From positions 22,577,879 through 22,641,878 of the forward strand of contig JARZZO010000003.1 in assembly GCA_030544215.1 (NCBI GenBank): a DNA stretch of 64,000 nt. The letters are read 5' to 3'. The translations under genes and the position numbers were made by a program. The notes beneath the pieces were generated by a model, which saw only the letters and a list, made by a program, of their open reading frames with translations, had not been told where the DNA came from and did no database searches. Positions within the stretch are counted from its first letter, which is position 1. Each line of letters begins with the position of its first letter. Below, piece after piece: positions 21,978 through 34,856 of this stretch. This DNA is from Zantedeschia hybrid cultivar (taxonomy: Eukaryota > Streptophyta > Magnoliopsida > Alismatales > Araceae).

Positions 21978-23275
21978 AGTAAAGATTACTCTTGCTCATA
22001 AAATGAGGGTGACTGATCTCATAGTCACTTGTGTGGAGACAGTAAGGTGAATTTGTAGGTGCTCATTAGAGAATGACTTCACTGAACTGATCTAACTGAA
22101 TCGCTGGATGATACTGTACCTCACTGTCAACCAGCTTGATTCTATTGTTGCAGTTGCGTGGATGGTCCTCGGACCTGAGACACCAAGGACACCTTGTCGG
22201 TAGACTTCTGTGCTTTGACCTTGGTTTATGAATCTCTAACCACGAGATTCTAAACAACCAAGGATCGGGTACAGCGGAATACTGTCGAAGGGAATTGAGT
22301 GTCAATAAGGAATCATTCGCTCTCAGTACGATGAGAGAGAATGCTCTTGGAAGGATGCGCGAAAGTCCCTGGCCAGGGCGGACGATAATATCGGGAAAGG
22401 AGTTTTCCGATATTCATCAGCGGCATCCAATCCAAGTGAGTTGATCGGTTAGGGTTTGACAGTACGCCATACCCTAAGTTGACTCGAGAGCATCATACGA
22501 ATGAAGGATTATGTCCACGCAGTAACTATCGGCGGAAAGCTTCCAAGAGAGGGTTACTTAACCCCGATACCTTCCGGGTTCACACGGTGTTGCTTGGCAC
22601 CCAACGTGATCGGAGGCCCAGTCGAATTCGATGTGCAACATCAATTCGATTGATTAATTAATTAATAAAGAGTTATTAATTGATTAATAAATCCAGTAAG
22701 GAGTCACTGGGCTTATTGGGCTATTAACTGGACTGGTAATTGGGCCTAGAGGGTCATACACAAATGATTCTCAAGGCAATGGATGAATAAGTGGGTATTA
22801 TATAAATTGGGGGTTTTAATGAAAAACCGCGTGGTTAGTATAAAATATAGCGAACGGGCTGAGCAGGCCAAGCTACTACTAACCCTAGCCACCCCCTCCT
22901 TTCTTCCTCTCTCTCTCTAGCGCCCCAGGCAAGATCTGGATCCCCGGATCTGTTCTGCCGCTTCTCCGACTTCCGGTCGACGGGAAATCGTCTGCGCGTT
23001 GCGGCGATCGGCGGAGGTTTTGTGGCTGCGAAGAACGAGGAACGTGAGGATATCCACCGCGAGGAGGATCGCGTAGACTCTACTAGAGGCTGGGCACTTA
23101 CGCGGCTTGCGGTGTCGCACCGACGGAGCCGAACGGTTGCGGATTCGAATCCGCACACAATAAGATTCGATAATCTGATTATCGAGATTTTAGATTTTTC
23201 GAAACGGAAATGGATCTCCGATTTATATTTTATTTCCGCTGCGCGGGAGATCTGGAGAAACACGAGAACCCAACA
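21978..23275 (+). repeat. 5' LTR of copia 2, lacking its first 250 bp
   Basis: Begins at AGTAAAGATTACTC, which matches 29725 in the 3' LTR, and ends AACCCAACA. It keeps about 130 bp (roughly 22968-23100) that the 3' LTR lacks. Confidence 0.92.
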
Positions 23276-23276
23276 G

Positions 23277-23288
23277 TGGTATCAAAGC
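23277..23288 (+). other. Primer binding site of copia 2
   Basis: TGGTATCAAAGC one base after the LTR end. It matches the initiator tRNA-Met site TGGTATCAGAGC with one change. Confidence 0.88.
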
Positions 23289-24132
23289 CAGGTTCCACTG
23301 TTTCTCGTCCCGTCTCGGGTTCCGAAATTAATTATTCTATGGTTTATTCCACGCTTAAAACTTGGTTATTTGCTAGATCTGTGTTCATACGATGAACACA
23401 AATTATTTTGATTAATATTCTGCAATTTTCAAAATTAATTTTGGGGTTTTCGGAGTTCTTCATGAGATGATGATCGGAGGCTTTTCGGGAACTTCATACG
23501 GGCTTCCCAAGTGTTGGGATGGCGGGCCGAGACTCTGAATGCCCAGTGGATAGTTACCAATGTCCATTGGGAATCCTTGCCGACGCCGGAGTGGCCTTGG
23601 AGGGGCTGCAAAATCTAGCCCTAATTGGTTTCGGAAACCCTGAAAATTAGAAAATTAGGGGGTCGGCTAGGGAGCATTTTGGGCTTCTTCGGGGGATCTG
23701 CCAGTGGCCAACCGCAGGCGGCGCCGTGGAGGCCTGCCGCCGGCCACTGCATACCTGCTAAAAGGGGCTTTAGTTAGGGTTTCTAGAAGAAGAAGGAGGT
23801 GGGCCGCCCGGTCCCAACCCGGTCGGACCGGGTAGGGCACGGGCGGTCCAGTGGTGGTCCGGGCCTGAGCCCTTGGCCGAGCCAGGGCTCGAGCCTCGCC
23901 GAGCCAGGGGCTCGAGCCAATTTGACCAGTTGGCTGGACCCTTCTCATTTCCTTTCTAATTAAACCCCTTGTAAACCCCATGCCCAATTAATAAAATTAA
24001 AATCTGATTTTAATTTAAAATTCAAAATTGTTTTGATATTTAAATTTATTAACCAATTTTAATTATTTAGGCATAATGATTTTGAATCATATTAATTAAC
24101 AATTAGTTTTTTTTTAATCAATAAGAGTTAAT

Positions 24133-24654
24133 TATTAGATTAAATGTTAAACTAATAGTCAACTTTGATTTAACTAATTTAACTATTAAATTATTGATTA
24201 ATATTTATTAATCTAAATGTTAGATTTTTAACTATTACTTCATCTAATTGTTAATTATTAGTTAGGGTTATTTATTAATTTAAATGTTAAGTTAATAATT
24301 AATTCTAAATGACTAATTTAAATGTTAAATTAGTAGTCCTTAGTTAATTATTGTTAGTTATTAATTTAATAGTTAAATTAATGATAACTTTAATTAACTA
24401 ATCTAAGAGTTAGATTAATTAGTTATTAATTACTTAGTGCTAATTATTGGTTTAAGAGTTAAATTAATAATTAACATTAACTGACTAATCTAAGTGTTAG
24501 GTTAGTAGTTAATAATTAATTATGGTTGATTATTAATTTAAGTGTTAAATTATTAATTAACTTTGTTGGACTAATCTAAAGAGTTAGATTTGTAATTAAT
24601 TATTAATAATCTAATTGTTAGATTATTAATATGTTTTAATCTAATTGTTAGATT
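24133..24654 (+). repeat. AT-rich array of mini-palindromes (copia 2 leader)
   Basis: About 13 units such as AATCTAA-ATG-TTAGATT, AATTTAA-ATG-TTAAATT, AATCTAA-GAG-TTAGATT and AATCTAA-TTG-TTAGATT. On this sense strand the 3-bp centre usually ends in G, consistent with the centres of copia 1 read on the opposite strand. Confidence 0.72.
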
Positions 24655-25528
24655 GATTTAATTATTATAAGTGTTCTAATTTGCATGGAATAATATAAAA
24701 TTTATTAATTTGGAGTGTATGCACATGTGATGTGTGTTTTATATGCTTTTAAATTAGATTTGATTGCATGTTAAAGTTATTAAAAGAGTTTTCGAAATTC
24801 AAATACCAATTTTGATTGGATCCCAGTTTTTTGAAAGCCAAAATTATTTAATTTTGAAACTCTTTTATTTTAGCCATGTAATACGTTGAATCATGTGTGG
24901 AATGGTTAAAATACACCGTGGTCATAGACATGCACTTATTTTAAATTATTCATGTGATGAATAATGTGTGTGGATCATGGTTGTATGATTGAATGAATAT
25001 TTATTAATTGTTAATAAATAGAGGTCTGCGCATCTCTCTCTCTCTCATACTCCGATGTACTTCTACCTCCCTCTCTCTTGTACTCACCATAATGCCTTCT
25101 TCTATTTACATATAAATTATGAATTTATTGTAATATGATTGAAGCAATTGAGGAAGGAGCGAGGACGATCCATAACTGCAACTAGGAAGACGATGTGATA
25201 TAGATCCTTTGCCTGTGTGTTTGCTGATTTTCTAATGGAAATGTTATATTAGAATTGTGTATGCGTTTGATTGATCGCTCCAGTCAAACCCACTGTGCTA
25301 TCTATGACCGCACTTGACATGTATGAGATACATTGTTTTATATTTGATTGTGAATCAAAGCAGTTATAGTATTTAGTAAATATATACGATATGTTTATAT
25401 ACTATCACCTCGGAGAGACTAAGATAAACGTTATCTAAATACCCTCATCTAAACTCTAAGCCGTAACGTGAGTAGTTTAGAACTTACCGTGTGGTCCACC
25501 GTCGTTATAGTCATAGGACTCAAATTAC

Positions 25529-25850
25529 TTAGACAGGTTTATTGTGCTATCCACAAGGCCTGTCTAATTGTGAGGAGAGACTGTGGCTATGACATTAGAT
25601 GCCTATTTGATCGAGGTAGAGGAACCATGTAGCTTTGTTGTGCTATCTACAAGGGCTGCATGCAAATCTATGCTTGTCTCGTAACGATGGTTAGCTTAGA
25701 CCATAATTAGTGGCTTGTTGTGCTATCCACAAGGCCATTAAATCTCTGAGGATCGAAGCTATGATCGGATATTACAAGGAGTTGCAAGTCCCATGATATG
25801 GGTGCTCTTTGATTGTTTTACAGCTTTCTTGTGCTATTCACAAGGTTGTA
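25529..25850 (+). repeat. Four hairpins with constant apical part (copia 2 leader)
   Basis: Cores TTGTGCTATCCACAA (or one to two changes) at about 25529-25567, 25626-25662, 25707-25741 and 25816-25850. Outer arms are TTAGACAGG/CCTGTCTAA (9 of 9), CATGTAGC/GCTGCATG, TTAGTGG/CCATTAA and ACAGC/GTTGT. The last three each hold a G-T opposition that would be a G-U pair in RNA. Order and spacing match copia 1. A fifth weak core is near 25295. Confidence 0.8.
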
Positions 25851-26037
25851 CTACAAGTCATTGAGATTCTGATCCCCACTAGGAGACTGTCGGGGTCTCC
25901 CGTTCTGTATAACTGAGGGTTATACAGTCCGTCGAAAATTAGTAAGAGTTAAAACTTGAACAAAAGACCATGTCTTGTTTTATATTTAATAATTGAACAT
26001 CTGCTAAAAGGATTTTATTCGTCTCCTGTAGAGAATT

Positions 26038-27459
26038 ATGTCATCGAATAACCAACTCCGAGGCATACCGGATGCCAAACGTTTGACTAGCTTGAACTAC
26101 TCGGATTGGTTCAGAAACCTGAAGAATGTCTTCAAATCTGAACACATTGCTTACGTCCTTGGAGTTGATCCTCCTGCTGAACTGGCATTGAATGTTCCTG
26201 AGGCAGAGATGATCACGTACTATAAAAGATCGAAGAACAAACGCAAAGAAGTAGTAAAGGGTGACTGCTTCTACTGTAAGCAGAATGGTCATTGGAATAG
26301 GAAATGCAAGGAGTTCTTCAACGATAAAGATCATGGAAAGGTAAAGTTGTCTGAAACTTCAGATATCTATACGATAGATATTAACCTGTCAGTTAGAGAT
26401 TCCACATCTTGGGTATTAGATACTGGATGTGCTTCTCATATTTGCCATGATGTGCAGATGCTGACAAGTAAGCGCAAGCTGAGAAAAGGCGATGTGGAAC
26501 TGAGGCTAGAAAACGACGCAAAAATTGTGGCGATTGCTGTTGGGAGAGCAAACCTCAAGCTTCCATTGGGAGACGTCTTATCATTAGAAGATTGTTATTA
26601 TGTTCCTAGCATAATAAAGAACATCATATCAGTATCTTGTCTGGACAAGATAGGATATAGGTTGACTATTGAGAATAGAAGATGTTCGACTTATTATGGT
26701 AATAAATCAATAGCTTCACCATCTTTAGTCAACGGACTATATCTTTTAGATGCTTCTTATTGCAATCTTCATATTCACAATGCTCTTAAAAAGAGCAAGA
26801 ATTGTGTGAACCAAGCCTATATGTGGCATTGTAGACTTGGGCATATTGGTGAAAGTAGGTTGCAAATGTTGCACAAGCATGATTATTTAAATGCATTCGA
26901 TTATAAATTGTTTGCGACATGTGAATCCTACCTTATAGGAAAGATGACAAAATCTCCATTTACTGGACATGGAGAACGTGCCAAGGACATTTTGGAACTA
27001 ATGCATTCGGATGTATGTGGTCCCATGTCCATCCAAGCCAAAGGTGGCTTCTCATATTTCATCACGTTCACCGACGACTTCTCAAGATTCGACTATGTGT
27101 ACTTAATGAAGTGCAAGTCGAAAGCATTTGAGAAGTTCAAGGAGTTCAAGAATGAGGTAGAGAAGCAGTTAGGAAAGAGTATTAAAGCTCTTCGATCAAA
27201 TCGAAAAGGAGAATACTTGAGTACTAATTTCACACAATTCTTAAAGGATAATAGTATCCTTTCTTTTTCAGCTGACCCCTCCATATACACCACAGATGAA
27301 TGGTGTATCAGAAAGGAGGAATCGCACCTTGTTGGACATAGTGTGATCCATGATGAGCTTTTCAGGATTACCAATGTCCCTCTAGGGGTATGCTCTAGAG
27401 TCAGTAGCACACTTACTGAACAGGGTACCCAGCAAGTCTGTGGCCTTTACTCGATATGA
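26038..27459 (+). pseudogene. Copia 2 gag remnant, protease and integrase
   Basis: ATG 26038 opens MSSNNQLRGIPDAKRLT. As in copia 1, only about 75 residues precede an intact zinc knuckle CFYCKQNGHWNRKC, so the capsid part of gag is missing. Protease has WVLDTGCASH. Integrase has HCRLGH and two catalytic Asp, but the motifs CESY (Cys lost) and LRSNRKGEY (Asp lost) are damaged. A 4-base T insertion near 27262 shifts the frame, so the integrase Glu region (27290-27440) is only readable in another frame. Confidence 0.9.
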
Positions 27460-28123
27460 GATATGGAAAGGCAGGAAACCAAAATTTAAACATGTTAAAG
27501 TCTGGGATTGTCCTGCTCATGTAAAGAGACATGATCTAGACAAGCTGGAATCACGAACTGATAAATGTAGGTTTGTGGGATATCCAAAGGAAACCTTTGG
27601 ATACTATTTTTACCATCCTGGTGAACAAAAGGTGTTTGTCGCAAGGAAAGCTATCTTTCTGGAAGATGACTACCTTCTTCAGGAGGACAGTGGGAGTAAA
27701 ATAGTACTGGAAGAGGTTCCATATCCCCAAACAGTTGCATTATCATCAGATGAGATATCAATTCCTAAATCTGTTCAGGTACACACAGATAAGCCACGTA
27801 GATATGGTAGATTACCTAGACTACCCGAACGATATGTGGAATATATCACTGAAGGTGAGTCGAAGGTTGAATATAATGAGGATGGTGATCCTAAAACCTA
27901 CCAGAAGGCCATAGAAGGCCCAGAAGTCGGGAGATGGCGAGAAGCCATGAACTCAGAAATCCAGTCCATATACACTAACCAAGTTTGGAACTTGGAGGAC
28001 TTGCCCGAGGGTATTGTACCAATCAGATGCAAGTGGATCTTTAAGAGACAGATCGGTGCTGATGGACGAATCGATACTTATAAGGTAAGGTTAGTGGCAA
28101 AGGGATATCGTCAAAGGCAATGA
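27440..28123 (+). pseudogene. Copia 2 integrase C-terminus and start of RT
   Basis: Encodes the copia GKxGK-like integrase tail (AFTRYEIWKGRKPKFKHVKVWDC, KCRFVGYPKE, FVARKAIFLEDDY) and the first RT block (NQVWNLEDLPEG, CKWIFKRQIGADG). It ends at TGA 28121-28123, where copia 1 has GGA in GIDYDE. The last part of what copia 1 deleted is here. Confidence 0.88.
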
Positions 28124-29460
28124 ATTGACTATGACGAGACTTTCTCACCAGTTGCCATGATAAAGTTGATCAGAGTTCTACTCGCCATTGCTGCCCATTT
28201 TGATTACGAAATCTGGCAGATGGATGTGAAGACTGCCTTCCTCAACGGTAACCTTGAGGAAGAGGTGTATATGATACAACCAGAAGGTTTCACATCCAAA
28301 GAATCTCCAGATAAAGTGTCCAAGCTTCAGAGGTCCATTTATGGACTGAAGCAAGCTTCTCGGAGCTGGAACATAAGATTTGACGAGGCTGTCAAGTCTT
28401 ATAACTTCATTAAGAATGAAGATGAGCCTTGTGTGTATAAGAAGACCAATGGGAGCACAGTCACCTTCCTAGTTCCTTACGTAGACGACATACTACTCAT
28501 TGGGAATGATGTAGCTATGATGTCATCGGTAAAGATCTGGTTGTCGAAAACTTCTCCATGAAGGAATTGGAGGAAGCATCCTACATATTAGGAATACGGA
28601 TCTATAGAGATAGATCGAAGAGGATGCTTGGAATGACCCAATCCTTGTACATAGATACCATAGTCAAAAGGTTTGGTATGAAAAATTCCAACAGAGGTCT
28701 CATACCGATGAGACATGGAATTATTCTCTCAAAGGAGCAGTCTCCTAAGACTCCTGATGAGAGGGCACTCATGGATAGAATACCCTATGAGGCTATAGGA
28801 TCTATCATGTATGTCATGCTATGTGCACGGCCTGATATTGCATATGTTCTAAGTGTTACGAGCAGATTTCATGCTGATCCAAGCGAAGAGCACTGGAAGG
28901 TAGTGAAATGTATCCTTAAGTACTTGAGAAGAACTAAGGATATGTTTTTTGTCTATGAAGAAGGTGACTTGAAACTGCGAGGCTTTACTGACTCGAGTTT
29001 CCAGTCAGATCCAAATGATAGCAAGTCTACATTTGGATTCGTGTTTACTTTGAATGGAGGCGCAGTGTGCTAGAAGAGTTTCAAGCAAGCAACCACTGCA
29101 GATTCGACGACTGAAGCGGAGTACATTGCTGCAGCTGTAGCTGCCAAAGAAGCAGTGTAGTTGAAGAAATTCATCACTGACCTCGGCGTAGTTCCCAGCA
29201 TCTCTGAACCTATTCCGCTATTGTGCGACAACAATGGAACGACTGCACAAGCGAAAGAGCCGCGGTCACATTAGAAATCAAAGCATATTCTGAGGCGCTT
29301 TCATCTAATCAGAGAGATTATATCCATAGGAGATGTAGTGGTGGAAAGAGTTCCATCTGTCGACAATGTAGCATATCTACTGACAAAGTCATTGGCTCAA
29401 AATGTGTTTGAGTGTCACCTAGAGTCTGTAGGTTTAGTGCATAAAGGTGATTGGCTTTAG
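28124..29460 (+). pseudogene. Copia 2 reverse transcriptase and RNase H
   Basis: After the TGA the frame continues with DVKTAFLNG, IYGLKQASRSWN and an intact YVDDILLIGND. A one-base deletion near 28546 shifts the frame; 28558-29073 resumes with EASYILGIRIYRDRS, RPDIAYVLSVTSRF and GFTDSSFQSD. TAG at 29071-29073 replaces the Trp codon of copia 1 (CWKS). The RNase H tail (TADSTTEAEYIAAA, LLCDNN) is readable to about 29250 with another stop at 29158. Confidence 0.87.
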
Positions 29461-29463
29461 TCC

Positions 29464-29474
29464 AGGTGGGAGAT
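29464..29474 (+). other. Polypurine tract of copia 2
   Basis: AGGTGGGAGAT directly before the TGTCAG start of the 3' LTR. Confidence 0.82.
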
Positions 29475-30889
29475 TGTCAGTCTTAGGTGGCCTAAAAGCC
29501 AATATGACTATGTAAATCTCATTCATTTATTAATATAATGGCATAATATTCATTGTGTGTAAATCTCATTACTTATTGTCTCATAATGAAGTCCGTGAAT
29601 ATGTACGATAATGATCAGATTATGATGAGATCATACTAGCGAGACTGATCACTTAAACACACATATTCTTAATCGTTCCTAGTCGGAAGATATCCGAGAA
29701 GGACATTGGATATCCGGTTAGACTAGTAAAGATTACTCCTGCTCATAAGATGAGGGTGACTGATCTTATAGTCACTTGTGTAGAGACACTAAGGTGAATC
29801 TGTAGGTGCTCATTAGAGAATGAGTTCACTGAACTGATCCGACTGAATCGCTGGATGGTACTGTACCTCACTGTCAACCAGCTTGATTCTATTGTCACAG
29901 TTGCGTGATGGTCCTCGGACCTGAGACACCAAGGACACCTTGTCAGTGGACTTCTGTGCTTTGACCTTGGTTTATGAATCTTTAACCACGGGATTCTAAA
30001 CAGCCAAGGATTGGGTACCGCGGAATACCGTTGAAGAGATTGAGTGTCAATAAGGAATCATTCGCTCTCGGTACGATGAGAGAGAATGCTGTAGGAAGGA
30101 TGCGCGAAAGTCTCTGGCCAGGGCAGATGATAATATCGAGAAAGGAGTTTTCCAATATTCATCAGCGGCATCCAATCCAAGTGAGTTGACTGGTTAGGGT
30201 TTGACAGCACGCCATACCCTGAGTTGACTCGAGAGCATTGTACGAATGAAGGATTATATCCACGCGGTAACTGTCGGCGGAAAGATTCCAAGAGTGGGTT
30301 ACTTAACCCCGATACCATCCGGGTTCACGCAGTGTTGCTTGGCACCCAACATGATCGGTGGCCCGGTCGAATTCGATGAGCGACATCAATTCAATTGATT
30401 AATTAATTAATAAAGAGTTATTAATTGATTAATAAAGCCAGTAAGGAGTCACTGGGCATATTGGGTTATTAACCGAACTGGTAATTTGGCCTAGAGGGTC
30501 ACATGCAAATGATTCTCAAGGCGATGGATAAATAAGTGGGTTTTATATAAACCGAGGGTTTTTATGAAAAACCCCGTAGTTAGTATAAAATATAGCGAAC
30601 GGGTTGAGCAGGCCAAGCTGCTGCTAACCCTAGATGCCCCCTCCTTTCTTCGTCTCTCTCTCTGGCGCCCCAAGCAAGATCCGGATCCCCATATCTGTTC
30701 CGCCGCTTCTCCAACGTGGCTTGCGGTGTTGCACCGACAGAACCGAATGGTTGCAAATTTGAAGCCGCACATGGTAAGATTCGATAATCGGATTATCGAT
30801 ATTTTAGATTTTTCGAAACGGGAACGAATCTCCGATTTATATTTTATTTCTGCTGCGCGGGAGATCCGGAGAAACACGAGAACCCAACA
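29475..30889 (+). repeat. 3' LTR of copia 2
   Basis: 1415 bp, TGTCAGTC to CCCAACA. Compared with the 5' LTR it has lost about 130 bp around 30716. It is followed by TACTT, the only remaining candidate for a target-site copy. Confidence 0.9.
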
Positions 30890-31472
30890 TACTTAACAAG
30901 ACGCGATTTAGTGCCCCTTTTATCTTCCTTGTTGCCCGAGCTGCTATGAACATGAGGGATTACTGTTTTGAATACCGTTGGTGAACAACGACGTGATTCA
31001 AGCTCTCATCCCTATTGCTCATCAACACTCGGATCATTAACCTTCTTGCTACCTATATTTATTTATCCTACATTAGAGGCCATCCAGGCCACATATCATT
31101 TGCATCGGGGCTCACCCCCCTCCTCTAGGAACACCTCTCTTGGCATCCTCACCTCTCTCTGACTGGGTCGGTCCCTCGGTCCGACTAGAGTGGTTGGTGT
31201 TAAGACCTCCATAAGTCCCCAAAAGCAAAGAATTCATCTTTGTTCATCAGGCCGGTTGTACCATTTGAAGTCCCGAGTAGTTGGTCATATCGTGGTGAGT
31301 GAAGCCGTAGAGCATAACAGTGGAAATTGAATTGAAACTAGGATCTTTCCCATTGAGGGAATTTGAGTTTAAAAATTCAATTAACCCAACAAGTAACTCT
31401 CAAAACAGCGTAAGCATCCACTTGGTTGTTAGTCTGTGCAAATTTGTTTGAAATAATTGTCACCTCAACACA

Positions 31473-33155
31473 ATGATGCTACGTTCAGGTAGAACTGTCG
31501 GCACGGTTGCCTTTGAACAAGAAGATCTGGTCGAGTACGAGGGAGATGCTTATGCCCCTCAAGTTCATGGTGCATCTTATTCTAAGGATGAGTGGGATGC
31601 TTATATCTCTGACTATCCCGATCAATTCCAAACTGTTCCTGAGGGAGATGCTCATGCCCCTCAATATCATGATGATTCGATCTACGGTCAATATCACCCG
31701 GATTTGGGCAATCATTCACGTATTCACGTCATCTCTAATCCTACCATTGAAAGAGCCCAAGACCAGACTGGGCCCTCTGTCGATCATCCTTCTGATCTCG
31801 CTACTCTCATGGGAGCTCTATCTAATCATGTGGATCCCCGTTAATTTGACGCCATCCAATCAATCTTAAAAGGGAAAGCTCCTCTGCATCCTTGCGAGCC
31901 AAGTCCTATGGTTCATCCTGCTGCTTATCAAGCTCCTACCCAGGCCATGGAAGGTCTCCGTATTTCCACTCCACAGCACAGAAGTCCTCAACAGTCTGGT
32001 TCACGGCATCCTGTCAGGCCACAAACCCCAATCTATCAGAATGCCTTCGAGCACGGTGGGAACGCCGCCAGTTCACAACCTCACTGTCCCTGTATCCCCG
32101 CTTATTCGCGAAGGCAATCTTTTCAACAACCACGACCTCCACTAGCAGATTCTACCACCCAACTCCTACTTAATAAGTTGTCCCAGATGGACGAGCGGTT
32201 CAAGAATATTGAAAAGAATATGGACAGCAAGGCTGCTCCTAAACTCTTTGTTCCTGATTTGCCAGTATTCCATCTCTTACTTTATGAAATGCCAATTTAA
32301 AGAAAGTACAACGGCACAGGCAATCCTTTCCTTCACATCAAAGAATTTCTATATGAATCATCATTTTGGCAGCATGATAAAAAAGCATTGGCATTCCTCT
32401 TCAGAAGGTCGTTGGAAGGATCGGCCTTGGAGTGGTTCTTCTCTTTAAACCCAAGTGAGGTAGAGAACTTCGACATGGTGTCGAAGAGGTTCCTGCAAAG
32501 ATACAAAGACAGGGTGGCACCTACCTTGTCCATTATTGACTTATTCAATGAGAAGATGAAGCCGGACGAAGACTTCATAGTGTTTGCTGATAGATGGCGA
32601 GGGATGGATGAAAAGATAAGAGATCATTTGTCCGAACAAGAATTAGTAAAGATGATGGTTGCCAACGCCACTCCACAGTACAAGCTGGTGCTGACACTGA
32701 ATAACTTGACTACCATGGCAGATCTATATGAGAGAGCATGTTATGCCCAGAATGCATTCAAAGACTTCACCTTTGCTAGTGTCTTCGATCCTCATCGACT
32801 CAATACACTTCCACCTCGGAAGTCTATTATCCCCAATCCTGCTATGGGTCCAAATACCGAGGGTACATTGTCTCATGGACAGGTCAGTATAATGAATATT
32901 AGTCAACCTCAGTCACCCAGGCCTCAAAACCAGCAGGGTTATAGGCCTCCTACTCAGCAACTTCAGTCAGCACCGCAGCATTCTCACCAGCAAGTATATA
33001 ATCCACCTCGGGAGCTGCCGAATTACACTAATGTCCACCTCCTAATGACTATACACAACAGAGGAAACCTCTTGGTCCCAGAAGGTCGGTATACCCACAA
33101 TTACCAGAATCCCTTACAGATATATTCAACGCCCTCATGGCGGCCAATGCCTTAG
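31473..33155 (+). pseudogene. Ogre-like gag
   Basis: One frame from ATG 31473 (MMLRSGRTVG) is readable to 33155 with TAA at 31842-31844 and 32298-32300. The conserved retrotransposon-gag core is at about 32300-32760 (FLHIKEFLYESSFW, ALEWFFSLNPSEV, FLQRYKD, FIVFADRWRGMDEKI). The N-terminal half is Pro/Gln-rich and contains two near repeats of the EGDAYAP / EGDAHAP type. After 33155 the frame is lost for about 150 bp, where a YCVFHRQPGHTVDACFHFRD-like zinc-binding stretch (33208-33270) is seen in another frame. Confidence 0.8.
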
Positions 33156-33310
33156 TGCTGCCAAAGGAAAGGGCCGTTTGGCCATCAAATGTTGACATGT
33201 CCGGTTACTGCGTGTTCCATCGTCAACCGGGACATACAGTAGATGCTTGCTTTCACTTTCGGGATTATATTCATGACCTCAATGATTAAGGAGGGATTGA
33301 TAGGGAAGAG

Positions 33311-34657
33311 ATGGAAAAGTACATAGCCGCCTTAAAGGCGAAAAGACCACAGCAGCAACAACAACAGCCACAGCCACCACAGCAGCAACAGCCAGTCCAA
33401 AGGGCCCCGGTACAACAAGCGGCACCACAGAATATGGGCATAGTGCCGAACCCGTTGCCGAAACATCAAAACCAAATCGCCCCCATCCTAACAAATAGCC
33501 GGTCTGAGGCTAATAGAGGGCAACAATGGAAAGTAGAGGATTCGTCTTCTATCTATTCAGCAAGTAATATGTCAAGCACTGCCGAGCAACTGCCTCGCCG
33601 CATTCTCCGCATACCCAAACCACAATCTATCACCATTAAACCCATTCCACCCTCTGCCACTACATCCTCACCAAGCAACCCTCTGCAAACAAACTATGCA
33701 CCCCTGATGCCATCCAAACCACTACTCCATATGCCGTTCCCTACATCACCTACAACAACCACTCACCCTAATACCCTACAACCCTCCAAACCACTCATCC
33801 GCACAGTACCCCCACCAAATAATCCATCACCGTCACCTGCTCATACACACCCCCAACCCTCCAAACCACTCATCCAAGTTCCCTTACCTCCACCAACATC
33901 CCCTTACCAAGCCGTTATACCTTCTAAGCCACTCCTCAACACGGCAGTGCTCAAGATAACGCTTGGAGCTTCCACTATTGAAGAACATACGCTCCGAAGC
34001 GGCCGAATATTCAACAAAGTGTTCCCTCAATCTACAGTGCGAGATGGCCCGTCACAGCCAGTAGAAGAAGTCCAGAATAAAAAAAGTATACTTGGTACCC
34101 ATTATGATTTGTTGAAACAACTGGATAGAACACTGGTACGTGTCTCCATATTAGAACTGATCAAGAGATCTAAGGTCCATCAAGAATCCCTAATGGAATA
34201 CCTACAACGGGTAATGGTCAGTGAAGATGTGCCAGTAGAGAAGATCACCGCATTGATGGTACCCCAGGGGGATCAGCCCTCTATATCTTTCCATACTTCT
34301 GAACTGGCACCGCTAGCAGCAAGGAGCATGGCATTAAGTATAACTGTCAACATATGTAAAAAGGTTGTGGATACCTGCTTAGTAGACACCGGGGCATCTA
34401 TTAATGTGTTACCACCAAGAACTCTGGAGCTCTGTAGGGTACCAAAAGAAAAATGGCTGCCTTCTCCCATTTCTGTTACAGCCTATAATAACTCTACCCA
34501 TTCCCCTCTGGGGATGGTCTATTTGAAGGTAGAGTTAGGCCCTACTTGCCATGCTGAAGTCGAATTTCATATTCTCGAAATCGACCCTTCACTGAAAGGC
34601 ATACTCAGTCGTCCTTACATCAAGTCACTTGAGGCGATTCCATCAACAAACCACTAA
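33311..34657 (+). pseudogene. Ogre-like gag C-terminus and protease
   Basis: The first 300 residues are Gln- then Pro-rich linker with repeated SKPL motifs (PSKPLLHMP, PSKPLIRTV, PSKPLIQVP, PSKPLLNTA). The retropepsin follows: CLVDTGASINVLP with the catalytic Asp codon at 34385, then VKVELG-like and ILSRPYIKS blocks. It ends at TAA 34655-34657, short of RT. Compared with the Tat element at the left of the window, the protease has the standard DTG. Confidence 0.82.
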
Positions 34658-34856
34658 TGCCTCAAGTTCTCCCACAAAGGATGTATCATCAAAGTTACTA
34701 TTATGCCTATCCTTGCTGCAACCCACTCTCTGAATATAAGTCCCAACCCAGCTCCTCAGAGGCCAGTCATCTCCTTATGCCAAACCCATACCCGATCCTT
34801 TTGAGCATACTGTACTTACATCTTACCCGATCAATGCCGTAAAGTGGAAGAAGTTC

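Larger units (their letters stand above)
23289..26037 (+). other. Long 5' leader of copia 2
   Basis: 2.75 kb from primer site to gag ATG. A moderately GC-rich part (about 23690-23960) is followed by AT-rich sequence with mini-palindromes, a CT-rich run near 25035 and four hairpins. No coding sequence is credible. The layout mirrors copia 1, so the leader is an inherited family feature. Confidence 0.75.
21978..30889 (+). mobile_element. Ty1/copia retrotransposon 2 (same family as copia 1), 5'-truncated
   Basis: Sense orientation, with order truncated 5' LTR, initiator-Met primer site, long leader with the same hairpins as copia 1, gag-protease-integrase-RT-RNase H, polypurine tract and 3' LTR. 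The first 250 bp of the 5' LTR are missing, so no left TSD exists; TACTT follows the 3' LTR. It is more decayed than copia 1 but keeps the integrase C-terminal part that copia 1 lost. Confidence 0.93.
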
